A DNA stretch of 57,064 nucleotides from Azospirillaceae bacterium (GTDB taxonomy: Bacteria > Pseudomonadota > Alphaproteobacteria > Azospirillales > Azospirillaceae): contig JARLIO010000079.1 of NCBI GenBank assembly GCA_031291675.1, positions 1 to 57,064 of the forward strand. The letters are read 5' to 3'. Positions 7,755 through 18,163 of the stretch are shown piece by piece. The notes beneath the pieces are model-generated. The model did not search any database and was not told where the DNA came from. It was given only the letters and a program-made list of their open reading frames with translations. A program made the translations under genes and the position numbers. Numbering within the stretch: position 1 is the first letter of the stretch; every line of letters starts with the position of its first letter.

Positions 7755-8240
7755 TCAGATTTCCTGTTCGTCGAGTTCCAGGCGGTTGCCATCGGCATCG
7801 CGCATGACGCGGCGCAGCCAGAGGGGCGGCACGCCACGCATCAGGCGTTGCAGGGCGGTGATCACATCGTCGATGGCGCGGGTTTGCTCGCTCTTGACCG
7901 GAAACACCCGAAGATTGTGAATTCGCACTGCCGCGAGATCGCTGAGACCCAGGGTGAACAGGACCGAGCATCCTTTCAGCGCTTCGACGCGCTCGACCAG
8001 CGGATCGCGGCCGCTTCCGTCGTCGTTCTCCATGTCGTCCATGATGCAGCCGCCTCCGGCGCGACCGAGGCCGCCACCCGGACCCTTTCTGCCAGCGCGG
8101 CTGAAATGGATGACATCGACGAACGCGGAGGCGTCGCGGGCAACGTCGTAGAATACCACCTGCCTGGCGGCGGCGAAATTTGCGTCGACCTGGAGAAGAC
8201 TGTTGGAGGTCACGGCGACGCGGAGATGCGGGCTGTCCAT
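7755..8240 (-). CDS. NifX-family FeV-co/FeMo-co binding-domain protein
   Basis: A 161-residue protein of the dinitrogenase iron-molybdenum cofactor (NifX/NafY/NifB C-terminal) family. The N-terminus (RVAVTSNSLLQVDANFAAARQVVFYDV) follows the family pattern of an RIAVAS strand, a VDxHF motif and a phenylalanine-tyrosine strand. The middle (GCSVLFTLGLSDLAAVRIHNLRVFPVK) matches the second half of the domain, and the end (PPLWLRRVM) resembles NifX. A glycine-rich insertion with one cysteine (GGGLGRAGGGCIMDDMENDD) is unusual. ATG 8240 lies 33 bases after the upstream gene. It is third downstream of vnfK, in the likely vnfDGK transcript. Members bind or carry nitrogenase cofactor precursors. Three genes of this window carry this domain. 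Confidence 0.75.
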   Translation of the reverse strand: MDSPHLRVAVTSNSLLQVDANFAAARQVVFYDVARDASAFVDVIHFSRAGRKGPGGGLGRAGGGCIMDDMENDDGSGRDPLVERVEALKGCSVLFTLGLSDLAAVRIHNLRVFPVKSEQTRAIDDVITALQRLMRGVPPLWLRRVMRDADGNRLELDEQEI

Positions 8241-8272
8241 GGAGGGTCCTCTGGCAAGGGGCTGGGATGATG

Positions 8273-9178
8273 TCAGCTCATCGGCTGATTGACCGCGACG
8301 GCCTCGCGGCCGAAACGGGACCGGAATGCAGCCGGCAGGGTTTGGCCATCGGGGCTTCGGATCCGCCACCGCTCGAGTGCGGCTCGGGACAGCGTGCCAT
8401 CGGCCAGGGCCTCGACCGGAATGATGTGCAGCTCGCTGCCGATCATCACGAAGAAGTCGATCGGATAGCGTGCCGGATCCCGATAGGGCGCGGCGATTTC
8501 GATCTCGATCAGGTCGTCATCGCCGCGGGTTTCTGACCGCAGTCGCGGATTGTCACAGTCGAAGCGAAAATGTCGATTGAAGACGTATTTCTGCCGAAAC
8601 TGATAGAGCACGCGGTCCTCGTCAAAGAAACGCCGGACTTCGGCGACGATGTCGCAATAATACTGGGTCAGGACCGCCTCGACATACGCGTCGGGATAGG
8701 GTTGTCGCCGCGATTCCAGGGAGTAGACGACGGCGGACTCCAGCAGAACCAGGCCGGCTTCGGTGATCTCCAACGACACCGCGTCCTTGCCGACGGTTGC
8801 GTTGATCTTGACGATACCGTTGCGGCATTCGACGTGGCCTTTCGGGTGAAAGGCGACCAGCCGCGCGACCCGAAGGATCCGATAGAGTTCGGCAACCAGT
8901 TTTTCGTTCATCGTGGTCCGCGGCAGGGCGCGATAGCGCTGCCAGCTGGTCTCTCCTTCCATCGCCGCATGATGCGCGGCCAGGACGGCATCAAGGATCA
9001 GGAACGCCCGGCACGCGCCGGCAATCGCGGGCACCGGTATCGGCGGCCCCGCGTCCGCCTCGGCGAATTTCAGAGCCTTGCGATGGGAATAGAGTTCGAT
9101 CTGCCGGTATTCCGGCAACGACAGCCGATTGGCCACACCGGCGGCCAAGTCAATGGCGAGATCTTCAAGCAAAGTCAT
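8273..9178 (-). CDS. Conserved-looking protein of unknown function downstream of vnfK
   Basis: A 301-residue soluble protein that I do not recognise. There is no signal peptide or membrane segment. It is rich in aromatic and acidic residues, with central LTQYYCDIVAEVRRFFDEDR and KYVFNRHFRFDCDNPRLR stretches, and it ends near a GREAVAVNQP tail. ATG 9178 has a GGAG ribosome site about 10 bases upstream. It begins 97 bases after vnfK, behind a GC-rich stem-loop, and is followed by a NifX-family gene, so it is probably in the vnfDGK transcript and may act in assembly or protection of the vanadium nitrogenase. AnfO/AnfR-type accessory genes occupy the equivalent place in Fe-only clusters, but I see no clear similarity to them. 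Confidence 0.65.
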   Translation of the reverse strand: MTLLEDLAIDLAAGVANRLSLPEYRQIELYSHRKALKFAEADAGPPIPVPAIAGACRAFLILDAVLAAHHAAMEGETSWQRYRALPRTTMNEKLVAELYRILRVARLVAFHPKGHVECRNGIVKINATVGKDAVSLEITEAGLVLLESAVVYSLESRRQPYPDAYVEAVLTQYYCDIVAEVRRFFDEDRVLYQFRQKYVFNRHFRFDCDNPRLRSETRGDDDLIEIEIAAPYRDPARYPIDFFVMIGSELHIIPVEALADGTLSRAALERWRIRSPDGQTLPAAFRSRFGREAVAVNQPMS

Positions 9179-9241
9179 GGTCGTGGGATCTCCGGTGTTC
9201 CGCCAGCGGGGTTCCGGGGGGCGCGGTCCCGGGGTGGGTCA

Positions 9242-9265
9242 GGGGTGGGTCCCAACACCCACCCC
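9242..9265 (-). terminator. Stem-loop between vnfK and downstream genes
   Basis: A perfect 9-base inverted repeat (GGGGTGGGT, 6-base loop, ACCCACCCC) lies just after the vnfK stop on the minus strand. It has no following T-run in the direction of transcription. It probably acts as an mRNA 3'-end stabiliser or partial terminator that keeps vnfDGK expression above that of the accessory genes. Confidence 0.45.
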
Positions 9266-9274
9266 GAAAACCGC

Positions 9275-12569
<3,295 letters not shown>

Positions 12570-12616
12570 TTAAGCGGGGTCGGTCGTATCTCCGGTACGA
12601 GGATTGCCGCGCTATA

Positions 12617-12632
12617 GGCACGAAGCGTGCCA
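12617..12632 (-). promoter_or_regulatory. Sigma-54 promoter of vnfDGK
   Basis: The minus strand reads TGGCACG-CTTC-GTGCC. The -24 element is a perfect consensus and the GG-N10-GC spacing is exact; the -12 element differs from TTGCW at two positions. It predicts a transcript start near 12605, about 110 bases ahead of vnfD. Confidence 0.65.
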
Positions 12633-12706
12633 ACCGCGGCGCGACCGCGGCGCCGCGCTTTCGCGGCACCCGAGCCTTCGCTTTGTCGGCGTGACGGAGA
12701 AATCCT

Positions 12707-12720
12707 GTTCCGGCCGGTAC
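12707..12720. promoter_or_regulatory. VnfA-type enhancer site shared by vnfD and the NifX-GloA/vnfH operon
   Basis: GTTCCGGCCGGTAC, read on the other strand as GTACCGGCCGGAAC, is a GTACC-N4-GGAAC dyad. This matches the form of the VnfA sites I recall from the Azotobacter vnfH promoter. It lies 75 bases upstream of each flanking sigma-54 promoter (12617-12632 minus, 12794-12809 plus), a typical enhancer distance. The same half-sites recur at 18001-18014. The rest of the 352-base vnfD/fusion-gene gap shows nothing else convincing. Confidence 0.7.
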
Positions 12721-12793
12721 GATAGCCCCGCGAAAGAGTTCCAAACGGTGCGTCCGTCGCGGGGGCGACGGCGGTTTTCCCGGGAAAGCGCTC

Positions 12794-12809
12794 TGGCATG
12801 AAGGTTGCG
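12794..12809 (+). promoter_or_regulatory. Sigma-54 promoter of the NifX-GloA/vnfH operon
   Basis: TGGCATG-AAGG-TTGCG has exact GG-N10-GC spacing and one mismatch in each element to the sigma-54 consensus. It predicts a transcript start near 12821, 29 bases before the fusion gene. I found no separate promoter before vnfH, so vnfH is probably expressed from here. Confidence 0.7.
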
Positions 12810-12849
12810 TTGCACCATCGTGCCTGTGTCCGTTCCCGGAGAGCACGCC

Positions 12850-13668
12850 ATGTCCCACAGCATCCTCGAAGCTCCGCCTGCCGCGCTGCCCTTGGTGCCC
12901 GCGGTCAACACGCCGACGCTGCGGATCGCGGTCGCCAGTCGTGACGGAAGCCGGGTCGACCTTCATTTCGGTCAAACCGAGGCCTTCCGGGTCTTCGACG
13001 TTAGCGCCCAGGGCGCCCTTGCGGTCGAAAGCCGCGACCTCGCCAGCCACGCCCAGGGAGACGAAAATTCCCGGGACACGATCTGCCGCATGTTATCGGA
13101 CTGCAAAGTCGTCCTGGTCGCCAAGGTCGGCGTCGCACCACAGGAAAAGCTGGCCAAAGCCGGGATCGACGCGACCGACCGCCATGGCGGTGAGCCGGTC
13201 GAAGCCGCTCTGGCCGCCGTTTTCGCCGCCAAGACCGCGCCGGCTTGCGATACACCGGTCGATGCGGCCTCGTTTCAGCTGTCCCACGTGATGTTGCGGG
13301 TCACTGATCTCGACCGTTCGGTCGATTTCTACACCCGCATGCTGGGCATGCGGGTTCTGGAACGCCGCGACCACAAGAAGAACCAGTTTTCCCAGGCCTA
13401 TCTCGGCTATGGCGACGGCTTTGCCCGGATGGTGCTGGAACTGGTGTTCAACTGGACGCGCGAAGAGCCTTATCGCCCCGGCGATACCTTCGGTCACATT
13501 GCGGTTCAGGTCACCGGCATCGTGCCGCTCTGCGATCGTCTGGCCGCGGCCGGTGTTGCGATGCCGCGCCCGCCGCGCGCCCAGCAGCATGGCGAGGCCA
13601 TCGTCGCCTTCATCGAGGACCCCGACGGTCACCGGATCGAACTGATGCAACGATGCGGTCGGGCGTAA
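12850..13668 (+). CDS. Fusion of NifX-like cofactor-binding domain and glyoxalase I (GloA) domain
   Basis: A 272-residue two-domain protein. Residues about 23-125 form a NifX/NafY-type domain (LRIAVASRDGSRVDLHFGQ, then GVAPQEKLAKAGIDATD). Residues about 142-268 form a complete glyoxalase I/VOC domain very like GloA: HVMLRVTDLDRSVDFYTRML, AYLGYGDG, LELVFNW, FGHIAVQV and FIEDPDGHRIELMQ. The four glyoxalase metal ligands are all present (H146, E197, H216, E264), so the domain could be catalytically active or bind a metal. ATG 12850 has a CCGGAGA ribosome site. It is first in the vnfH operon behind a sigma-54 promoter. A cofactor carrier (VnfY/NafY-like) whose VOC half processes or holds a ligand of FeV-co is an inference; its true role is unknown. 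Confidence 0.85.
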   Translation: MSHSILEAPPAALPLVPAVNTPTLRIAVASRDGSRVDLHFGQTEAFRVFDVSAQGALAVESRDLASHAQGDENSRDTICRMLSDCKVVLVAKVGVAPQEKLAKAGIDATDRHGGEPVEAALAAVFAAKTAPACDTPVDAASFQLSHVMLRVTDLDRSVDFYTRMLGMRVLERRDHKKNQFSQAYLGYGDGFARMVLELVFNWTREEPYRPGDTFGHIAVQVTGIVPLCDRLAAAGVAMPRPPRAQQHGEAIVAFIEDPDGHRIELMQRCGRA

Positions 13669-13725
13669 CGCCGCGGGCCTCGCAACAATTCGCCCTCAAC
13701 AATTCGATTTGTCGTCTTTCTCTGA

Positions 13726-14622
<897 letters not shown>

Positions 14623-14634
14623 CCCGATGAATTC

Positions 14635-14658
14635 GGCCGATCCGGTTCCGGATCGGCC
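14635..14658 (+). terminator. Stem-loop between vnfH and the Nif11 gene
   Basis: GGCCGATCCGG and CCGGATCGGCC form an 11-base perfect inverted repeat with a 2-base centre, 13 bases after the vnfH stop. No T-run follows, so it is more likely a processing or stabilising hairpin that keeps vnfH mRNA abundant than a full terminator. Confidence 0.45.
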
Positions 14659-14692
14659 GGACTCCACCTCATGACACCTGCGGGGGTCTCCG

Positions 14693-14890
14693 ATGTCGGT
14701 TGAATCCGCGATCGCCTACATCACGCGCATGCGCGAGGATGCTGCCTTTCGCCGCCTTCTCAATGACAACAGTGAAGACGAAGACGCAAGTTGGGCGCTC
14801 GTTCGGGCCCATGGTTATGACTTTACGATGGTCGAGTTCAAGCAGGCGCAGGAACAAATCTATCAGGAACACGGTATTTCACCTCTGTGA
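14693..14890 (+). CDS. Small Nif11-domain protein
   Basis: A 65-residue protein. The pattern SVESAIAYITRMREDAAFRR, then ALVRAHGYDFTMVEFKQAQ, is that of the Nif11 domain (helix, short acidic linker, then A-x-x-x-G-Y-D-F-T). That family was named after an orf in the Azotobacter nif region and is also used as leader peptides of some RiPPs. There is no core peptide with cysteines or a Gly-Gly cleavage site, so a leader role is unlikely here. It occupies the position after vnfH where Azotobacter has the ferredoxin gene vnfF. Its role in nitrogen fixation is unknown. Confidence 0.75.
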   Translation: MSVESAIAYITRMREDAAFRRLLNDNSEDEDASWALVRAHGYDFTMVEFKQAQEQIYQEHGISPL

Positions 14891-14937
14891 CACCGCTACA
14901 ACACCCCGTTCTGGCATCACGACACCATCGTCTGCGC

Positions 14938-14977
14938 GTTGTTTCATCGTAACAACACCGCCGGTGTCCCCGGGGAC
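14938..14977. promoter_or_regulatory. Three stacked dyads upstream of the ZIP transporter gene
   Basis: GTTGTT-N7-AACAAC (14938-14956), ACACCG-C-CGGTGT (14955-14967) and GTCCCCGGGGAC (14966-14977) overlap end to end, 45 to 85 bases before the transporter start. They could be an operator for a metal-responsive repressor or part of a transcript hairpin. I do not recognise the motif. Confidence 0.45.
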
Positions 14978-15022
14978 ATTGTTGGACTGGTGCCAAATCG
15001 TTTCACCGAAGGAGCCTTTTTC

Positions 15023-15694
15023 ATGACCACATTCACTTTGCCCGTCATCATGGCCCTGGCCGAGCTGGTTGGTGCCCTCCTGTTCGTCGCCCTCCGCCGC
15101 GGCCCGCGGCAAACTCTGCTGACCTGCTTTGGTCTGGGTTTCGCGCTCTGCATCGTGATCATTGATGTGATCCCCGACGCCACCGAGGACTACCTTCCCG
15201 GTTGGATCGTTCTGGCGGCGGGGGTTGCCGTCGGCGCCGCGTTGATGTTCCGGAGCGGCGCCCGTGGTGCTGCGGTCGGTAACACGGGGGCGATCGCCGG
15301 GATGGGACTGCACAACATCTGCGAGGGCATCGTCCTGGCCGCGGCGGGCCCGGCAATCTCGCCGCTGATCTTCGCCGCCGCCGTCGCTCACAAACTGCCG
15401 GAGGGCATGGTGGTGTTCTCGCTGGCCGATCGCCTGTCGATCGGCAAGCGGTGGATCCTGGCCGGTGCGCTCAGCCTGCTGATTCCCCTGGGGACGCAAA
15501 TCACGGTTCCCGAAGACATCCAGAAGCCGGTCCTGGCGTTCGCGGCCGGCGTGCTGGCGATGGCCCTGGTCAAGGCCCTGGCGGTGATGGTCGCTTCGGG
15601 TCGGCCCATCGATGCCGGTGCCAGCCGCGGGACCATCACGGCCGCGGCTGCGGGTGGCGCGGTGCTGGCCGGGATGACCTGCCTGGTGATCTGA
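15023..15694 (+). CDS. ZIP-family metal transporter
   Basis: A 223-residue inner-membrane protein with about eight hydrophobic segments and the two ZIP metal-site signatures: GLHNICEG (about residues 94-101) in helix 4 and HKLPEG (about 120-125) in helix 5. ZIP proteins move divalent cations such as Zn, Fe or Mn into the cytoplasm. ATG 15023 is preceded by GAAGGAGCC; the upstream in-frame start at 14939 would cross the dyad region. It follows the Nif11 gene on the same strand and ends at a strong terminator, so it closes the vnfH-side transcript. Iron supply for nitrogenase clusters is a plausible job; vanadyl uptake is speculative. Confidence 0.8.
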   Translation: MTTFTLPVIMALAELVGALLFVALRRGPRQTLLTCFGLGFALCIVIIDVIPDATEDYLPGWIVLAAGVAVGAALMFRSGARGAAVGNTGAIAGMGLHNICEGIVLAAAGPAISPLIFAAAVAHKLPEGMVVFSLADRLSIGKRWILAGALSLLIPLGTQITVPEDIQKPVLAFAAGVLAMALVKALAVMVASGRPIDAGASRGTITAAAAGGAVLAGMTCLVI

Positions 15695-15713
15695 ACCGGC
15701 GTCGTTCGGCACT

Positions 15714-15759
15714 GGCGACAACCGCCCCTCCGGGCAAACCCGGAGGGGCGGTTGTCGCC
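15714..15759. terminator. Strong bidirectional terminator hairpin
   Basis: A perfect 21-base inverted repeat (left arm 15714-15734, right arm 15739-15759) with loop CAAA. It sits between the convergent ZIP transporter gene and the minus-strand hypothetical gene that follows vnfA, and can serve both transcripts. Confidence 0.8.
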
Positions 15760-15810
15760 GCTTTGGGGAGCCGCTTTGGGGATCGCGGGCGGACGCGCCA
15801 CCGGTGCCGG

Positions 15811-16158
15811 TCACCGGCGATAGGTCAGTACCGCGTTGCGCCGATCCGAGAAATGTTCGACCAGCCGCTCGGCTTCGCCGGGTTCCAGCGCGATACCATA
15901 GGTCGCGGCGGCCTGGGCCAACTGGGGCGCTGTCAGTCGCTGTAACGAGGCGGCTGCGGCCGACGCCATTGCCGTCACCTTCTGGCGCAACCCGGCATCT
16001 TGTGTCCGTGCGATCCAGCGATCGTGGATCCGGCCCGCAACGTAGTCGTCCCCCTCCGCGTCGTAAACGAAGCTGTGGTCATGGGCCGCGATCGCCGCCG
16101 CCATCGCGATGTCGGCCAGAACGGCGTGATAATGCTGATGTGGCGTCGGGTGTTCCAT
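15811..16158 (-). CDS. Hypothetical protein downstream of vnfA
   Basis: A 115-residue, mostly helical, alanine-rich protein of unknown function. It has a histidine-rich N-terminus (MEHPTPHQHYH) and scattered His/Asp residues (AAHDHSFVYDAEGDD) that could bind metal. No signal peptide or membrane segment is seen. It starts 12 bases after the vnfA stop on the same strand, so the two are co-transcribed and end at the terminator at 15714-15759. A role in sensing or modulating vnf regulation would fit, but nothing in the sequence proves it. Confidence 0.65.
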   Translation of the reverse strand: MEHPTPHQHYHAVLADIAMAAAIAAHDHSFVYDAEGDDYVAGRIHDRWIARTQDAGLRQKVTAMASAAAASLQRLTAPQLAQAAATYGIALEPGEAERLVEHFSDRRNAVLTYRR

Positions 16159-16169
16159 GGCATCGTTCC

Positions 16170-17783
16170 TCAGGTGACGGGTTCGGGTCGACGGAAGGCC
16201 TTGTAGGTGATGCCGTGGCGCTCCATCCGCAGGCCGAGAATTCGCCGTGTCAATCCCAGGACCCGGGCGGTTTCGGTCATATTGCCGTGGTTGGTCTTCA
16301 ACGCCTCGACAATCATCTCGTATTCCACCGCCTGAAGCTTGGCTTCGAGACCGCAGCCGAAGCTGGTGCCGGTCTCGACCGAGGTTTGCAGCGACGGCGG
16401 CAGATCGTAACCGTGGATCACGCCATCCTCGGAAAGGATCACGGACCGTTCGATCACGTTTTCCAGTTCGCGGACATTGCCGGGCCAGTGATAGGCCATC
16501 ATCATGTTCAACGCGGGCGTCGAGATGCGCTTGATCTCTTTGCCGGTCTCATCGGCGTAGCGGGCGGCAAAGAAATCGGCCAACAGGATCACGTCACTGT
16601 TGCGGTCGCGCAGCGGCGGAATCGTCATGGGGAAAACGTTGAGACGGTAATAGAGATCCTCACGGAATGTCCCCTTGGCCATCATGTCCGGGAGATTGCG
16701 GTTGGTGGCGGCGATGATCCGCAGATCAACCTTGACCGGACGGCTGCCGCCAACGCGCTCGAAGGTCTTTTCCTGCAGGACCCGAAGCAGCTTTGCCTGC
16801 ATCGGCAGGCTCAATTCACCGACTTCGTCGAGAAAGATCGTGCCACCGTCGGCCATCTCGAAGCGGCCGTTGCGCATCGCGACGGCGCCGGTAAAGGCGC
16901 CTTTCTCGTGGCCGAACAATTCGCTTTCGATCAGCGTCTCCGGCAGCGCGGCACAATTGAATTTGATGAACGGACCGTCGGCGGTCAGGCTGTTGTAGTG
17001 GATCGCGCTGGCCACCAGCTCCTTGCCGACGCCGCTTTCGCCGAGGATCAGCACGGTGGCCTTGGTCGCGGCGACCTTGCGGATCAGCGCGTAGACCTCC
17101 TGCATCGGTTTTGAATTCCCGATGATATTGGACGGTTTGAACCGGGCCTTGAGCTGGTTCTTCAGGTGGCCGTTCTCGGCCTCCAGCCGGACCTTGTCGA
17201 CATTTTCGAGCAGATAGAGTTCAACGGCCGGTGCGATCATCGAGGCGATCGTCGCCAGCAGTTGAACATCCTGCTTGAGCAGACGGCGATTGTGATAGAC
17301 CCGTTCGGCGCTGATCGTTCCCAGCACTTTCTTGGCATGCATGATCGGCACGCAAAAGAACGAGGTGTGGGCTTGCGCAACGGCCGCCTCGTCCGTTCCG
17401 CGAACCGGCCGGGCACCGGCGGCGCGCTGCGGCGGCACGATGATCGCCTTGCCGGTTTCGACGACCTTGCTGGTCGGGCCCTCGCCCCGGGCGTACATCC
17501 CGGTTTGCTTGTCCTGCTCGGAAAGACCGAAGCTCTCATGGATGAAGATGGTCTCGGACTCGCGATCGTACAGCGTGACCATGCCCCGCTGGATCTTCAG
17601 GCGCTGCTGCATCACCTGAAAAATCACCGACAGCGACGTCGCCAGATCCTCATTGTCCGTGATGATCTGGCTGATCTGAAACAGCACCGGCAGGACGTTC
17701 ACCCGGCATTCGCCGGTGAAACAATGGGTGAAGTCCTCGACGAAGTCGTCGACATCGATGATGATCGTGTCGTTCATGTCCAT
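16170..17783 (-). CDS. vnfA: Sigma-54-dependent activator of the vnf genes
   Basis: A 537-residue NifA-family enhancer-binding protein. An N-terminal GAF domain (about residues 35-195) is preceded by two cysteines (C21, C26) where Azotobacter VnfA has its Fe-S-type cysteines. The AAA+ domain carries Walker A GESGVGKE (248-255), the sigma-54 contact loop GAFTGA (295-300), and Walker [13 protein letters not shown]-terminal Fis-type helix-turn-helix ([20 protein letters not shown]) binds DNA. It would activate the sigma-54 promoters found beside both vnf operons. Its own promoter region at 17862-17877 and the shared dyad at 18001-18014 suggest autoregulation. AnfA is the nearest alternative; the neighbouring VnfDGK favours VnfA. 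Confidence 0.92.
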   Translation of the reverse strand: MDMNDTIIIDVDDFVEDFTHCFTGECRVNVLPVLFQISQIITDNEDLATSLSVIFQVMQQRLKIQRGMVTLYDRESETIFIHESFGLSEQDKQTGMYARGEGPTSKVVETGKAIIVPPQRAAGARPVRGTDEAAVAQAHTSFFCVPIMHAKKVLGTISAERVYHNRRLLKQDVQLLATIASMIAPAVELYLLENVDKVRLEAENGHLKNQLKARFKPSNIIGNSKPMQEVYALIRKVAATKATVLILGESGVGKELVASAIHYNSLTADGPFIKFNCAALPETLIESELFGHEKGAFTGAVAMRNGRFEMADGGTIFLDEVGELSLPMQAKLLRVLQEKTFERVGGSRPVKVDLRIIAATNRNLPDMMAKGTFREDLYYRLNVFPMTIPPLRDRNSDVILLADFFAARYADETGKEIKRISTPALNMMMAYHWPGNVRELENVIERSVILSEDGVIHGYDLPPSLQTSVETGTSFGCGLEAKLQAVEYEMIVEALKTNHGNMTETARVLGLTRRILGLRMERHGITYKAFRRPEPVT

Positions 17784-17843
17784 CCTGATCCATCTCCGAG
17801 GCCGCCGCTTGCAGGCTTTTGAAATCCGGAGGTGCCCATCCGC

Positions 17844-17873
17844 TTCTGCAAGTCCGAGTTCTGCAAGTCCGAG
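17844..17873. repeat. Perfect 15-base tandem duplication in the vnfA promoter
   Basis: The unit TTCTGCAAGTCCGAG occurs twice head to tail (17844-17858, 17859-17873). On the minus strand each copy contains a -12-like TTGCA. Only the upstream copy is followed by the matching -24 GGCCA, so the duplication may have displaced an original promoter. Confidence 0.85.
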
Positions 17874-17877
17874 GCCA
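17862..17877 (-). promoter_or_regulatory. Sigma-54-like promoter of vnfA
   Basis: The minus strand reads TGGCCTC-GGAC-TTGCA with exact GG-N10-GC spacing. It predicts a start near 17850, about 67 bases ahead of vnfA. A sigma-54 promoter here would make vnfA autoactivated from the dyad at 18001-18014. Confidence 0.6.
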
Positions 17878-18000
17878 TACGACGCATTTCCATCGCCATC
17901 GAAGTGTCAGGAATGATCGCGCCCGCCGGGATTTTCACACGGAAGCCCGATTGGCTGCTCCCGGACCGCGCCCGTTGCTCCGCTACGGTCGTTCCATGAT

Positions 18001-18014
18001 GTTCCGATCGGTAC
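18001..18014. promoter_or_regulatory. VnfA-type enhancer site between vnfA and vnfE
   Basis: GTTCCGATCGGTAC has the same GTTCC-N4-GGTAC half-sites as the dyad at 12707-12720, with a different spacer. It lies 97 bases before the vnfE sigma-54 promoter and 124 bases from the vnfA one. No other feature was recognised in the 380-base vnfA/vnfE gap apart from the promoters and tandem repeat listed. Confidence 0.7.
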
Positions 18015-18110
18015 GAAAGTCTAGCGTTATTCCCGAAATGTACGAACGCTTTGGTGCAACGCACCGTCGATCGCCGGTCAATCGGACCGGAAGGACCAAG
18101 CCGCGGCCGC

Positions 18111-18126
18111 TGGCCCGCCGCTTGCT
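18111..18126 (+). promoter_or_regulatory. Sigma-54 promoter of vnfENX
   Basis: TGGCCCG-CCGC-TTGCT matches the -24/-12 consensus at all but one of the 12 main positions with correct spacing. It predicts a start near 18138, about 26 bases before vnfE, and excludes the longer open frame beginning at 17819. Confidence 0.75.
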
Positions 18127-18163
18127 TCAGGCCGTCAACAGCCTTGTAGCGACGGAGGCGGGA

